A stretch of DNA of 64,000 bases, from the NCBI GenBank assembly GCA_001570385.1, contig BBYL01000011.1, positions 124,001 to 188,000 on the forward strand. The letters run 5' to 3'. The translations under genes were made by a program, and so were the position numbers. This DNA comes from Microtetraspora glauca (GTDB lineage Bacteria > Actinomycetota > Actinomycetes > Streptosporangiales > Streptosporangiaceae). The notes beneath the pieces were generated by a model, which saw only the letters and a program-made list of their open reading frames with translations, was not told where the DNA came from and did no database searches. Of this stretch, positions 42,852-51,773 are shown in pieces; within the stretch, counting starts at the first letter, position 1; every line of letters begins with the position of its first letter.

Positions 42852-42933
42852 TCATGATCGGTGCGTGACGGGCGGTCCGGGGCGTGACACATGCCCCGGC
42901 CGGCTCGGCCGCGCCGGAGGGTGAACAGACGAA

Positions 42934-42991
42934 ACCGCTGGGCGTTCCGCCCGCCGTGTTGGGGTATCGGCGGGTGGAACGACCCAGCGGT
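42934..42991. terminator. Bidirectional terminator between rsgA and whiB-like gene
   Basis: ACCGCTGGGCGTTCC and GGAACGACCCAGCGGT plus the inner GCCCGCCG/CGGCGGGT form a stem of more than 20 bp with one bulge and an 11-base loop. It lies between the convergent genes. Confidence 0.75.
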
Positions 42992-43042
42992 CTCGTGTGA
43001 CGCGTGTCGGGGGGAGACGTTTGAGTTTTGCGTTCAGACGGC

Positions 43043-43357
43043 TCAGGCGACTGCGCTGATGCCGGCGCTCGCGGCGCGCCGCATCCGGCGGCGACGCTCG
43101 GAGGCGCGCTCGTCCTCGTTCAGCCCGCCCCAGGTGCCGTACTTCTCAGGACGGGAAAGGGCGTAGTCGAGGCACTCGGCACGTACGGGGCACTGTGCGC
43201 AGATGGCCTTGGCCTTGCGCTCGCGGATGTCGCGCTCCGGCTGACGCTCGCCGTCAGGGCCGAAGAACAGCACAAGGTCCTCTCCCCGGCACGCGGCATC
43301 ATCCTGCCAACCCCAGCTGGGGCGCGGGCGGGCGAGCTGCCGACGTACCTGAGACAT
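43043..43357 (-). CDS. WhiB-family iron-sulfur transcription factor
   Basis: A 104-residue WhiB-like protein that binds a [4Fe-4S] cluster and acts with the primary sigma factor. The four cluster Cys are Cys23 (DDAACRGED), Cys53 and Cys56 (ICAQCPVR) and Cys62 (AECLDYAL). The turn GTWGGLNEDER is followed by the basic DNA-binding stretch ASERRRRMRR. It lacks the AT-hook of the WhiB7/WblC class. I cannot name the subgroup safely. Next upstream on the same strand is an iron-regulated ferredoxin-like gene. Confidence 0.92.
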   Translation of the reverse strand: MSQVRRQLARPRPSWGWQDDAACRGEDLVLFFGPDGERQPERDIRERKAKAICAQCPVRAECLDYALSRPEKYGTWGGLNEDERASERRRRMRRAASAGISAVA

Positions 43358-43471
43358 GAGAAACCACCTTTGGTGAGAGGTATTTCAGTGTTTGTGCCGC
43401 ATCGGGCGCTTGTGGCGTCCCTGGGTCCAACGCCGGGATCAGCCGTGGTGTTCCCGGCTCTTCGCAGAGCC

Positions 43472-44383
43472 TCAGGCCGGTACCGGAGTGAGCTGGCTCA
43501 GCTCCGTCAACCTGTAGGTCGAGATCTCTTCGGTGCAGGCCGTACCGCACGGTGCCGCGAACACCGCAGGTTCGACCACTACCCGAAACCGCGACAGACC
43601 ACCTGGCCTCGTGCACTGCACGATGCACACGGTGGCGTCGCCTTCCGATTCCGACCGGGAGGATTCCACGGCCACCCCGCCGACCGAGAGCTCGCCCGTA
43701 TGTGCGCGGACGAAATGCTCGGCGGCTTGCAGTGGCTCAGGGAGACCCGCGCGCCCCCGGTAACGGTCGAGGACGACCTCGCCGCGCCGGTACGCGTTTG
43801 CCGCCGCGATCGCAGCAGCCTGAGACATGCTGCCGTAGTAAAGCCCGTGTGGCAAGCATACGAGGTTAGCGGCGTATCGATCGCCGCCTACATGAGTGGT
43901 TTCCCACACCTGGCCCGGCAGCTTCTCGTCGAGAGACCGCGCGAGCGGGAGCCCGAAACGGGCGCAACACGCGTTGCGCTTGGCGTGGGTGCACACCAGA
44001 AACACCGGCTCGTTCACCAGTATGCAGGACTCCGGAACCACTCCGTGCACGAGTGAGCCCAGGTCAAGATCGTTGGAGGTCTCGAAGAAGCCTTCCGCGA
44101 GCCACGGCCGCGCTCCCGCCGACGAGGCGACGAACACGTGCAGCGGGCCGCCCTGGGCCGGACGCCGCCCGGTGCGGCGGATCAGCTGCGGCCGGATGCC
44201 GAGCGAGGTGGCCCGGTCGATCAGGGCGTGCACGTCGTCGGGAAGCCGGCACTCGTCGAGGTAGGCCGCCCAGGGGCCGGAATGCTCGATGAGCAGCCAG
44301 AACCGGGCGCCGACCGTCGCACTGGCGAGGATGGGAGCCTCGCCCGTGTGCAGCGCGGCGAGGTGCCCGCACCCTTTGGACAT
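43472..44383 (-). CDS. Sucrase/ferredoxin-like (thioredoxin-fold 2Fe-2S) protein
   Basis: A 303-residue protein of the sucrase/ferredoxin-like family. The motif VFLVCTHAKRNACCARFGLPLARSL and downstream WETTHVGGDRYAANLVCLPHGLYYG give the Cys and His ligands of a thioredoxin-fold [2Fe-2S] or related centre, as in fungal Apd1. The ATG at 44383 follows GAGGAGGGC, a good ribosome-binding site, and starts MSKGCGHLAAL. A well-matched iron box 74 bp upstream implies induction under iron starvation. A role in siderophore-iron reduction or redox sensing is plausible, inferred from the iron box and fold. Confidence 0.85.
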   Translation of the reverse strand: MSKGCGHLAALHTGEAPILASATVGARFWLLIEHSGPWAAYLDECRLPDDVHALIDRATSLGIRPQLIRRTGRRPAQGGPLHVFVASSAGARPWLAEGFFETSNDLDLGSLVHGVVPESCILVNEPVFLVCTHAKRNACCARFGLPLARSLDEKLPGQVWETTHVGGDRYAANLVCLPHGLYYGSMSQAAAIAAANAYRRGEVVLDRYRGRAGLPEPLQAAEHFVRAHTGELSVGGVAVESSRSESEGDATVCIVQCTRPGGLSRFRVVVEPAVFAAPCGTACTEEISTYRLTELSQLTPVPA

Positions 44384-44456
44384 GCCGGTCCGCCCTCCTC
44401 TTCGTCTCGTCCCGCCCCCGTGGGCGCCCCGGAGTTCCGGGGCCGGCCCAACAGAA

Positions 44457-44475
44457 TTAGGTAAGACTAACCTTA
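44457..44475. promoter_or_regulatory. IdeR/DmdR1 iron box
   Basis: TTAGGTAAGACTAACCTTA matches the actinobacterial iron-box consensus (TTAGGTTAGCCTAACCTAA) at 16 of 19 positions and keeps both half-sites. It lies 74 bp upstream of the sucrase/ferredoxin-like gene start. The Fe2+-loaded DtxR-family repressor should bind here when iron is sufficient. The DmdR/IdeR gene itself is not in the window. Confidence 0.85.
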
Positions 44476-44656
44476 TCGAGATGGGTCCGGGACTCGGCGC
44501 GCGGGGGTCACAACTTCCCCATCGGTCTCCGGTCAACCGGCGGGCACAGAGATTCGCGTCACACTTCGCTCGCTGTCACGCTCCGTCCCCGCCCTGACGC
44601 GCGGTGTCCGGGCCCGGGCGGATCCGCGGTCGGTCGGCGGAGGGCGGCGGTCGAGG

Positions 44657-46279
44657 TCAGCGGCCGAGGGCGAGCGCCGCCTCGGCGGCGGGAAGGGCGG
44701 CGGCGCGGTCCTCGGGGATCAGTCCGATCCTGGTCCGCCGGTCGAGCAGGTCGTCCACGTCCAGGGCTCCCTCGTGGCGCACCGCCCAGACCAACTCGGC
44801 GAGCGTGATCCCGGCCGCGACCGGCTCGGCCAGCGCCGGGTCCGCCAGCGCCAGGTCCTGTACGGCCCGCGCCTCCCCGCCGTACCGCTCGACCAGCCGT
44901 GCGGGCGGGTCGTGGCGTGGCGGCGACGCGCCGGGCGCGCGTCCGGCGATGGGGGAGTGTTCCCGGCCTCCCTCGAACGCCGACCCGGCGCCCACCAGGG
45001 GCAGCCGCGCCGTACGGCTGGGCGGAGCGGTGGGGCAGGCCGCGTCGACCGCGTCCTCGGCCATCCGGCGGTACGTCGTGAGCTTGCCGCCGACGACGGT
45101 GACGATCCCGTCGGGCGAGGTGACCACCGCGTGCCTGCGGGACAGGTCGGCCGTGCCGGCCCCGGCCTCTCCGCCCGTCCGGATCCGTGCCGGGCCGTGC
45201 GTCGGTGCGGGGCCGTCGAGAAGCGGTCGCAGCCCGGCGAAGGCGCCGGACACGTCGGCCCGCCGTACCGGCTCGCGCAGGACGGTCCCCAGGACGTCCA
45301 GGAGGAACGAGACGTCGCTCTCGGGCGCCTCCGGGACGTCGGGCAGGGGCCCGTCCACCGGCTCGTCCGTGAGGCCCACGTAGATCCGTCCGTCGGCCTG
45401 CGGGAGGACGAGCGCGAACCGGTTGCTCTCGCCGGGGATCGGGACGTGCATCCCGGTTCGCAGGCCGTGGAGGGAGCCGGGACGGAGCACGAGATGGGTC
45501 CCGCGCGACGGGCGGAGCCGTACCGAGGGGGAGAGCTGCCCGGCCCACACGCCCGTCGCGTTGATCACCGTCCTGGCCCTGACGCCGAACTCGGCGCCGG
45601 TCATCTCGTCGCGGACCTGGGCTCCGTCGCCGGCGAGCGACAGGGCCCGGCACCTGGTGAGGATCCGGGCGCCGTGGGCGGCGGCGGTACGGGCGATGGC
45701 GACCACCAGCCGGGCGTCGTCCACGACCCGGCCGTCCCAGGAGAGCAGCGCTCCGCGCAGGCCGCGCTCGTGCAGGGCGGGCGCCAGCGTGAGCGCCCGC
45801 TTCGCCGACAGCCGCGACGGCCCGGGGAGCAGGTGCCGCGGGGTTCGCGCGGTCGCGCGCAGCCCGTCCCCGAGGCGGTACCCGGTCATCACGAGGCGGG
45901 CTTGCCCCGGAGAAACCGACGGCGTCAGCGGCAGCAGGTACGGCTGCGCCCGCACCAGGTGGGGGGCGGTGTGCCGGAGCAGCACGCCCCGCTCGACGGC
46001 GCTCTCGCGGGCCACTCCGACCTGTCCCTTGGCCAGGTAGCGCAGCCCGCCGTGGATGAGCTTGGAGCTCCAGCGAGAGGTGCCGAAGGCCAGGTCGTGG
46101 GCGTCGATCGCCGCGACGGACAGGCCGCGCGAGGCGGCGTCGAGAGCGGCTCCGGCACCCGTGGCGCCGAGCCCCACGACCAGCACGTCCACCACGATGT
46201 CCCGGATCTCGGCGAGTTCCCGGGCGCGCCGCCCGGCGTTCAGGGAGGAGTCCACATAAACCCCTAATTCCTCATCCAT
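44657..46279 (-). CDS. glpD: Glycerol-3-phosphate dehydrogenase (FAD, aerobic)
   Basis: A 540-residue membrane-associated flavoenzyme that oxidises sn-glycerol-3-phosphate to dihydroxyacetone phosphate and passes electrons to quinone. The FAD motif VLVVGLGATGAGAALDAASRG starts at about residue 33. The GlpD signatures FGTSRWSSKLIHGGLRYLAKG and VVGGKLTTYRRMAEDAVD are clear, and the C-terminal cap domain is present. Divergent from an alkyl-DHAP-synthase-like flavoprotein with only 34 bp between starts, so the two are likely co-regulated. Confidence 0.93.
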   Translation of the reverse strand: MDEELGVYVDSSLNAGRRARELAEIRDIVVDVLVVGLGATGAGAALDAASRGLSVAAIDAHDLAFGTSRWSSKLIHGGLRYLAKGQVGVARESAVERGVLLRHTAPHLVRAQPYLLPLTPSVSPGQARLVMTGYRLGDGLRATARTPRHLLPGPSRLSAKRALTLAPALHERGLRGALLSWDGRVVDDARLVVAIARTAAAHGARILTRCRALSLAGDGAQVRDEMTGAEFGVRARTVINATGVWAGQLSPSVRLRPSRGTHLVLRPGSLHGLRTGMHVPIPGESNRFALVLPQADGRIYVGLTDEPVDGPLPDVPEAPESDVSFLLDVLGTVLREPVRRADVSGAFAGLRPLLDGPAPTHGPARIRTGGEAGAGTADLSRRHAVVTSPDGIVTVVGGKLTTYRRMAEDAVDAACPTAPPSRTARLPLVGAGSAFEGGREHSPIAGRAPGASPPRHDPPARLVERYGGEARAVQDLALADPALAEPVAAGITLAELVWAVRHEGALDVDDLLDRRTRIGLIPEDRAAALPAAEAALALGR

Positions 46280-46313
46280 TACTGTTGAGTAACCTAGTCT
46301 CAGAGGTGACGCC

Positions 46314-47912
46314 GTGGAACCACCGCAGACTCCCGTGGAGCCGATGCTCTGGTCGGGATGGGGAGATCCCGCCAAGGCCGCCGAGCTGCCTCCGCCCGTA
46401 CGACGGCTGCTCGCCGACCTGCTGGGCGTCCGGGCGCCCGAGCGGCCCGCCGCGACGTTCGGCGAGGTGCGGTTGCCCGCCTCGGCGCTGTCCCCGCTGG
46501 TGCTGAGCACGCTCTCCTCGGTGGTCGGCGGCGAGCACGTGCGGTTCGACGACGACGCGCGGATCAGGCACACGCGCGGCAAGTCCACACCCGACCTGCT
46601 GCGGATGCGCGCGGGCGACGGCGCCGACGCGCCGGACGCGGTCGTGCTGCCGGGCTCGCACGCGGAGGTCGCCGAGGTGCTGCGGATCTGCGCGGAGCAC
46701 CGCGTCGCGGTCGTGCCCTTCGGCGGCGGAACGTCCGTCGTGGGCGGCCTGGTCGCCGCGCGCAAGGGGTTCGCGGGTGTCGTGGCGCTCGATGTGGCGC
46801 GGCTCAACCGGCTCGTCTCGATCGACGCCGAGTCCATGGTCGCGGAGCTGGAGCCGGGACTGCGCGCGCCGCAGGCCGAGCAGTTGCTGGCGGCGCGCGG
46901 GTACACCCTGGGGCACTTCCCGCAGTCCTTCGAGTACGCGACGCTGGGCGGGTTCGCGGCGGCCAGGTCGAGCGGCCAGGCGTCGGCGGGATACGGCCGC
47001 TTCGACGACCTGGTGGTCGGCATGACGGTGGCGACGCCGCGCGGCACGCTGGATCTCGGCCGCGCCCCCAAGTCCGCCGCCGGACCGGATCTGCGCCAGC
47101 TGATCCTCGGATCCGAGGGGGCCTTCGGCGTGATCACCTCGCTCCGCCTCCGCGTACGGCCCGCGCCCGCGGTCCGGATGTACGAGGGGTGGCGGTTCGC
47201 GGCGTTCCCCGCCGGGGTCGCGGCGCTGCGCGGGGTGGCGCAGGAGGGCCCGGCGCCGACGGTGCTGCGGCTGTCCGACGAGACCGAGACCATGGTGGGC
47301 CTGGCCAGGCCGGAGGAGCTCGGCACGCTCACCGCCGAGCCCGGCTGCCTGGTGATCGCCGGGTACGAGGGCACGCCCGGCGACGTCGCGTACCGCCGCG
47401 AGCGCACCGCGGCGACGCTGTCGGAGATGGGCGGCGTGCCCCTCGGGCCCGAGCCGGGGGAGAAGTGGGCCCACGGCCGCTACTCCGCGCCCTATCTGCG
47501 TGACTCGCTGCTCGCCGCGGGGGCGACCGTGGAGACGCTGGAGACCGCCTGCTTCTGGTCGGGTCTGCCGCGCCTCTACGAGGCCGTACGGCAGGCGCTC
47601 ACGGCCTCCCTGGGCTCCCCGCTGGTCATGTGCCACGTCTCGCACGTGTACGCCACAGGGGCCTCGCTGTACTTCACCGTGGTGACCGCGCAGTCGGAGG
47701 ACCCGGTCGGCCAGTGGGAGTCGGCCAAGCGCGCGGTCAACGACGCGATCGGCCTGGCCGGGGGGACCATCTCCCACCACCACGGCGTCGGCCGCGACCA
47801 TCGGGACGCGTTCGCGCTGGAGATCGGAGACCTGGGCGTATCCGTCCTCCGCGGGGTCAAGGAACGGCTCGACCCGGCGGGGATACTCAACCCGGGAGTG
47901 TTGATCCCATAG
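46314..47912 (+). CDS. FAD-binding oxidase similar to alkyldihydroxyacetonephosphate synthase
   Basis: A 532-residue VAO-family flavoprotein. The PCMH-type FAD domain contains AVVPFGGGTSVVGGL and the segment ARSSGQASAGYGRFDDLVVG. Near the C-terminus GGTISHHHGVGRDH is the catalytic His cluster of alkyl-DHAP synthase (AGPS), which makes ether lipids. The GTG at 46314 lies 34 bp from the divergent glpD start. Both enzymes act on triose-phosphate-type substrates, so an ether- or glycerol-lipid role is plausible. A D-lactate- or glycolate-dehydrogenase-like function is the alternative. Confidence 0.85.
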   Translation: MEPPQTPVEPMLWSGWGDPAKAAELPPPVRRLLADLLGVRAPERPAATFGEVRLPASALSPLVLSTLSSVVGGEHVRFDDDARIRHTRGKSTPDLLRMRAGDGADAPDAVVLPGSHAEVAEVLRICAEHRVAVVPFGGGTSVVGGLVAARKGFAGVVALDVARLNRLVSIDAESMVAELEPGLRAPQAEQLLAARGYTLGHFPQSFEYATLGGFAAARSSGQASAGYGRFDDLVVGMTVATPRGTLDLGRAPKSAAGPDLRQLILGSEGAFGVITSLRLRVRPAPAVRMYEGWRFAAFPAGVAALRGVAQEGPAPTVLRLSDETETMVGLARPEELGTLTAEPGCLVIAGYEGTPGDVAYRRERTAATLSEMGGVPLGPEPGEKWAHGRYSAPYLRDSLLAAGATVETLETACFWSGLPRLYEAVRQALTASLGSPLVMCHVSHVYATGASLYFTVVTAQSEDPVGQWESAKRAVNDAIGLAGGTISHHHGVGRDHRDAFALEIGDLGVSVLRGVKERLDPAGILNPGVLIP

Positions 47913-47945
47913 CGGCGCCGGTCATGATCAGGCGAAGATGGGGTC

Positions 47946-49586
47946 ATGGCCGATGTGCACGCGGATGTGAACGCCGATGTGAACGCGGACGCGGATGCGC
48001 GTCCCGCGCGGGGCGTGCGGCAGTCATCACGCGTCTCGGAGGCCGGGGCGGGCTGGAACTGCCAGGAGGTCGGCACCTTCCAGCGGCTGCGGCCGAACCG
48101 GGCGACCTTCACCTGGCTGAGGCCGGGGACGCTCTGGCGATCGCGCAACGAGATCCTGGCGCAACTCTTCGGCGACCCCTCCGCCGAGGTCCGCCGCCGC
48201 TGGGTGGAGGCCCAGCGGGAACGCGGCGTCGACCCGGATTTCCGGATATTTCGTGAGGTGGGGGAGGACTTCACGTTCCTCGTGCTCGGCGACACGGGCG
48301 AGGGTGACGCCTCCCAGTACGCCGTAGTTCCGGGCCTGCTCAAGGCCGGTGAGGGGACCTCGTTCGCGGTCATCGCCAGCGACGTCATCTACCCGACCGG
48401 GTCGGGCAACGAGTACCGCGACAAGTTCTACCGGCCGTACCAGGACTACCGGGCGCCGATCTACGCGGTGCCGGGCAACCACGACTGGTACGACGGGCTC
48501 GGCGGTTTCATGCGGGTTTTCTGCGAGGCCCAGCCCTTGGAGGTGAGGGAGCAAGGGTTCCGCCTCTCCCCGTCGGGGCTGCGCGGCCTGCTGTGGAAGA
48601 AGCCCGCGAAGATCGACGAGGAGGCGCTGGCCACGGCACGCCGGATGCGCTCCGCTCCGGGGCAGCAGGCGACCATGCCCGCGCCGTACTGGGTGCTCGA
48701 CCTCGGACGGCTTCTCGTCGTCGGCATCGACACGGGGATCCGCGGCGACATCGACCGCGAGCAGGGGGAGTGGCTGCGCCGGATCTCCGCCGATCCCCGG
48801 CCCAAGATCCTTATCACCGGCAAGCCGATCTACGTGCGCAACGACTACCACCCCTGCGACATCGAGGGCGGGGGAACGGTGGACGACATCGTCCGCGACC
48901 CGGCGCACAACTATGTCGCGGCGATCGGCGGCGACGTCCACAACTACCAGCGCTTCCCGGTCAGGGTCGGTGACCGGGTCATCCAGTACATCGTCTCGGG
49001 CGGTGGGGGCGCGTTCATGCACGCCACCCACACCATCCCCCGGGTCGACGTCGGCGGCGTCCACGAGGACGACTTCAAGTGTTATCCGCTGCGCGGAGAC
49101 TCGCTGTCGTTCTACAGCCTGCTCTACAGCAGGCGGCTGCGGATGCGCTGGCTGTACCTCACTCCGGACGAGGGTCTCGCCCTCATGTCGCGGCACGTCG
49201 GCAACGTGCCGCCGCGCTCGATCGCCGCCGATCCCGACGGGACGCCCCCGCCACCGGGCACGGCCGGGAGCGGCGGCGTGGGCGGTGGCGGCGGGCAGGT
49301 TCGGACGGAGCCCGTACGGATCACCGCGAGGATGAAGTGGGCGGCGCGGCTGCTCGGCGGGTGGCCGATGCCCTTCCACCTGCCGGTGGGCCGGGTGTTC
49401 CACCGGTGGATCTCCGAGCTGTCCGACTGGGACACCCCGCCGTTCTTCAAGAGCTTCCTGCACGTGTCGGTCACCGGGGACGTGCTGCGGATCCGCTGCC
49501 TCGCCGCGACCGGTTGCCTCGCCCAGGAGATCGACCCGCCGCTGGAGGACGAGGTCGAGATCCCCCTGGTCAGGACCGTCGCCTAG
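47946..49586 (+). CDS. Calcineurin-like metallophosphoesterase
   Basis: A 546-residue phosphoesterase. Metal-binding motifs in order: FLVLGDTGEGD (D-x-G replacement), VPGNHDWYDGLGG (GNHD), and IGGDVHNYQRFP (GDxHNY), typical of class III calcineurin-like phosphatases. The GDTG and IASDVIYP portions substitute for the more usual GDxH and GDxVY. The first 16 residues are a DVHADVNADVNADADA repeat encoded by 12-bp units and are unlikely to be structural. A second beta domain follows near residue 430. It is 33 bp after the flavoprotein gene and probably co-transcribed with it; substrate unknown. Confidence 0.85.
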   Translation: MADVHADVNADVNADADARPARGVRQSSRVSEAGAGWNCQEVGTFQRLRPNRATFTWLRPGTLWRSRNEILAQLFGDPSAEVRRRWVEAQRERGVDPDFRIFREVGEDFTFLVLGDTGEGDASQYAVVPGLLKAGEGTSFAVIASDVIYPTGSGNEYRDKFYRPYQDYRAPIYAVPGNHDWYDGLGGFMRVFCEAQPLEVREQGFRLSPSGLRGLLWKKPAKIDEEALATARRMRSAPGQQATMPAPYWVLDLGRLLVVGIDTGIRGDIDREQGEWLRRISADPRPKILITGKPIYVRNDYHPCDIEGGGTVDDIVRDPAHNYVAAIGGDVHNYQRFPVRVGDRVIQYIVSGGGGAFMHATHTIPRVDVGGVHEDDFKCYPLRGDSLSFYSLLYSRRLRMRWLYLTPDEGLALMSRHVGNVPPRSIAADPDGTPPPPGTAGSGGVGGGGGQVRTEPVRITARMKWAARLLGGWPMPFHLPVGRVFHRWISELSDWDTPPFFKSFLHVSVTGDVLRIRCLAATGCLAQEIDPPLEDEVEIPLVRTVA

Positions 49587-49869
49587 AGGACGAGTTCGGC
49601 ATGGTCTCGCCGGGTGCGGAGGTTCCAGTAGGTCTGGGCCAGGTCGTCGGGGGCGATGGCCGGGAAGCCCTCGGCGGTGATCCCCCGATCGGCAACGCCG
49701 ACAGCACCATGTACTCGAACTGGCTGATCCCCGCGTCCCGCTGCATCTGCGCGTCGAGCGCCGCGGGCAACTGGTTCAGCAGCAGCGCCAACGCGTACCA
49801 GCTCAGCTGCTCGTCGCCATCGAGCCAGCGCGGCTCCAGCTCCTCTTCCACGCACTCGCCATACTTCAA
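49583..49869 (-). pseudogene. MarR N-terminus fused to an SDR C-terminus: deletion scar
   Basis: Two unrelated gene ends meet here. From about 49851 the minus strand reads a typical MarR start (EEELEPRWLDGDEQLSWYAL, then LDAQMQRDAGISQFEYMVLSAL). Near 49685-49690 the frame changes and the remaining 35 codons read ITAEGFPAIAPDDLAQTYWN and end AELVL, the usual C-terminus of a short-chain dehydrogenase/reductase. The MarR lacks its winged helix and the SDR lacks its NAD and catalytic parts. I infer that a deletion removed about 1 kb from an original marR-SDR operon. The TAG shares a CTAG with the stop of the metallophosphoesterase gene. Confidence 0.8.
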
Positions 49870-50032
49870 GCTTGAACTCTTTGCGCAATTCGATCACTTT
49901 ACGCTTGAAGTATTGCCGGTCGGATTCCGGTCGGTGGCTCATGGCCGAGATCTTCAGCGATCCTCTGGAGCGGCAGAGCCGGGAGCGCGGGGACGCCGAC
50001 GATATGTCGGTGGCGCCTGGCAGGCTGGGCTC

Positions 50033-51652
50033 GTGCAGGTGCTGATTGCGGCGGATCCGGACGGCGGCGGGACGATCCGCCCCGTCGGCGGTCCCACGAC
50101 GCGGGTCGGCGACCTGGCGGAGGCCGTGCGCGAGCTGGAGGCCGCCGCGCGCCCCCGGTGGGTCTGGGCGGACGCGCGGCGGATCTATCCCGCACTGCTC
50201 GCCCGTGGCGTACGGCTCTCGCGTTGCCACGACGTCACCCTCACCGAGGGGCTGCTGCTCGGCGCAGACGGGCGATACGGCGAGCCGAGGTCGGCCGAGG
50301 CGGCCTACGCGCGGCTGCGCGGGCTGCCGGTGCCGGAGGACCGGGCGGAGCTCGCCGAGGCGGCGCAGGCGAGCCTGTTCGAGCCGGAGGACACGGGCCC
50401 GGCCGGGCCGGACGTCGCCGAGATCGACCTCCTCTCCGAGGCGTACGACGACCAGCTCGGCCGGATCGTCCGCACGGCCCACCCCGGACGGTTCCGCCTG
50501 CTGGTGGCGGCGGAGTCGGCCGGCGCGCTGATCGCGGCCGAGATGGGCCATGACGGCATGCCCTGGCGCGAGGACGCGCACGACGAGCTGCTGACCGAGC
50601 TGCTCGGCCCCCGGCCGGTCCACGGGATGCGCCCCTCCAAGCTCCAGGCGCTCGCGGACGAGATCTCCGCGGCCTTCGGGCATCCCGTCAACCCCGACTC
50701 GCCCCAGCAGATCGTCAAAGCGTTCAAGGGCGCGGGCATCGCGATCCCGTCGGCCAGATCCCGTGTCCTGGCGTCGGTCGAGCATCCCGGCGTGGCCCCG
50801 CTGCTGGCGTACAAGGAGCTGGCCCGGCTGTACAGCTTCCACGGCTGGGTCTGGGCCGACCAGTGGGTGCGGGGCAACCGGTTCCGGGCGGAGTACGTGG
50901 TGGCCGGTGTGGTGTCCGGCCGGTGGGCGACCAGCGGCGGCGGCGCGCTGCAGATCCCGAAGGTCATGCGCCGCGTCGTGGTCGCCGACGACGGATGGAC
51001 GCTCGTGGTCGCCGACGCCGCCCAGCTCGAACCCCGGGTGCTCGCCGCCATGGCCGGCGACGGCGGCCTCGCCCGCGCGGCGGGGGAGATCGACCTGTAC
51101 GCCGCGCTGGCCCAGGCGTTCGGCGGTGAGCGCGACTCCGCCAAGATCGCCATGCTGTCCGCGATGTATGGCGGGACCAGCGGTGACGCGCCCAAGCTGC
51201 TCGCCGTGATGCGGCAGCGCTTCCCTCAGGCGTACACGTTCGTGGAGGACGCCGCTCGCGCGGGCGAGGAGGGACGGCTGGTCAGGTCGTGGCTCGGCCG
51301 GACCTGCCCGCAGCCGTCGGCGCGTTGGCGGGAGCTGGTGTCCGGGCCCGACGGCGCGCGGGCGGCCCGCGACCGAGGACGGTTCACCCGCAACTTCGTC
51401 GTCCAGGCCACCGCCGCGGAGTGGGCGCTGACGCTCATGGCCGTGCTGCGCGGCCGGCTGCCCGATCCGGCCCGTCTGGTGTTCTTCCAGCACGACGAGG
51501 TCATGGTGCACTGCCCGCTCGACCTGGCCGGTGAGGTGCGGGCCGCCGTGGGCGGCGCGGCCGAGGAGGCGACCCGGCTGCTGTTCGGCCGGACGCCGGT
51601 CCGGTTCCCGATGGAGGCCGTCGCGGTCGGCCGCTACGCCGACGCCAAATAG
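50033..51652 (+). CDS. Divergent family-A DNA polymerase
   Basis: A 539-residue protein related to the C-terminal part of DNA polymerase I and often annotated as bifunctional 3'-5' exonuclease/polymerase in actinobacteria. Polymerase motif C is FFQHDEVMVHCP. Motif A reads VVADAAQLEPRVLAAMAGD, with Ala-Ala-Gln-Leu in place of Tyr-Ser-Gln-Ile. Motif B is DSAKIAMLSAMYGGTSGD. The N-terminal 150 residues keep an exonuclease-like fold (PRWVWADARRIYPALLARGV) but I see no acidic DEDD set. It may be a translesion or repair polymerase, or a damaged enzyme. GTG start at 50033. Confidence 0.85.
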   Translation: MQVLIAADPDGGGTIRPVGGPTTRVGDLAEAVRELEAAARPRWVWADARRIYPALLARGVRLSRCHDVTLTEGLLLGADGRYGEPRSAEAAYARLRGLPVPEDRAELAEAAQASLFEPEDTGPAGPDVAEIDLLSEAYDDQLGRIVRTAHPGRFRLLVAAESAGALIAAEMGHDGMPWREDAHDELLTELLGPRPVHGMRPSKLQALADEISAAFGHPVNPDSPQQIVKAFKGAGIAIPSARSRVLASVEHPGVAPLLAYKELARLYSFHGWVWADQWVRGNRFRAEYVVAGVVSGRWATSGGGALQIPKVMRRVVVADDGWTLVVADAAQLEPRVLAAMAGDGGLARAAGEIDLYAALAQAFGGERDSAKIAMLSAMYGGTSGDAPKLLAVMRQRFPQAYTFVEDAARAGEEGRLVRSWLGRTCPQPSARWRELVSGPDGARAARDRGRFTRNFVVQATAAEWALTLMAVLRGRLPDPARLVFFQHDEVMVHCPLDLAGEVRAAVGGAAEEATRLLFGRTPVRFPMEAVAVGRYADAK

Positions 51653-51691
51653 CCGCCGCCCGGCCCGGCCGGAGTCCCCGTACAGGGCGGC

Positions 51692-51773
51692 GCCGGATGA
51701 GCCCCAGCCGGCTCACAAGTCCCCAGGCTTACCGGGCCGGGCCGGATGTGCCCCACCTGGCATACAAGCCCTC
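51692..51773. repeat. 33-bp imperfect duplication at the HHH gene end
   Basis: GCCGGATGAGCCCCAGCCGG begins a copy at 51692-51724 that repeats as GCCGGATGTGCCCCACCTGG at 51741-51773, with 26 of 33 bases matching. The right copy encodes the last residues of the HHH protein; the left copy lies just past its stop, as if the gene tail was duplicated. Confidence 0.65.

Noticed and set aside
44774..46267. 497-codon frame antisense to glpD
   Set aside because: No motifs and extreme Arg/Gly content; glpD is unambiguous.
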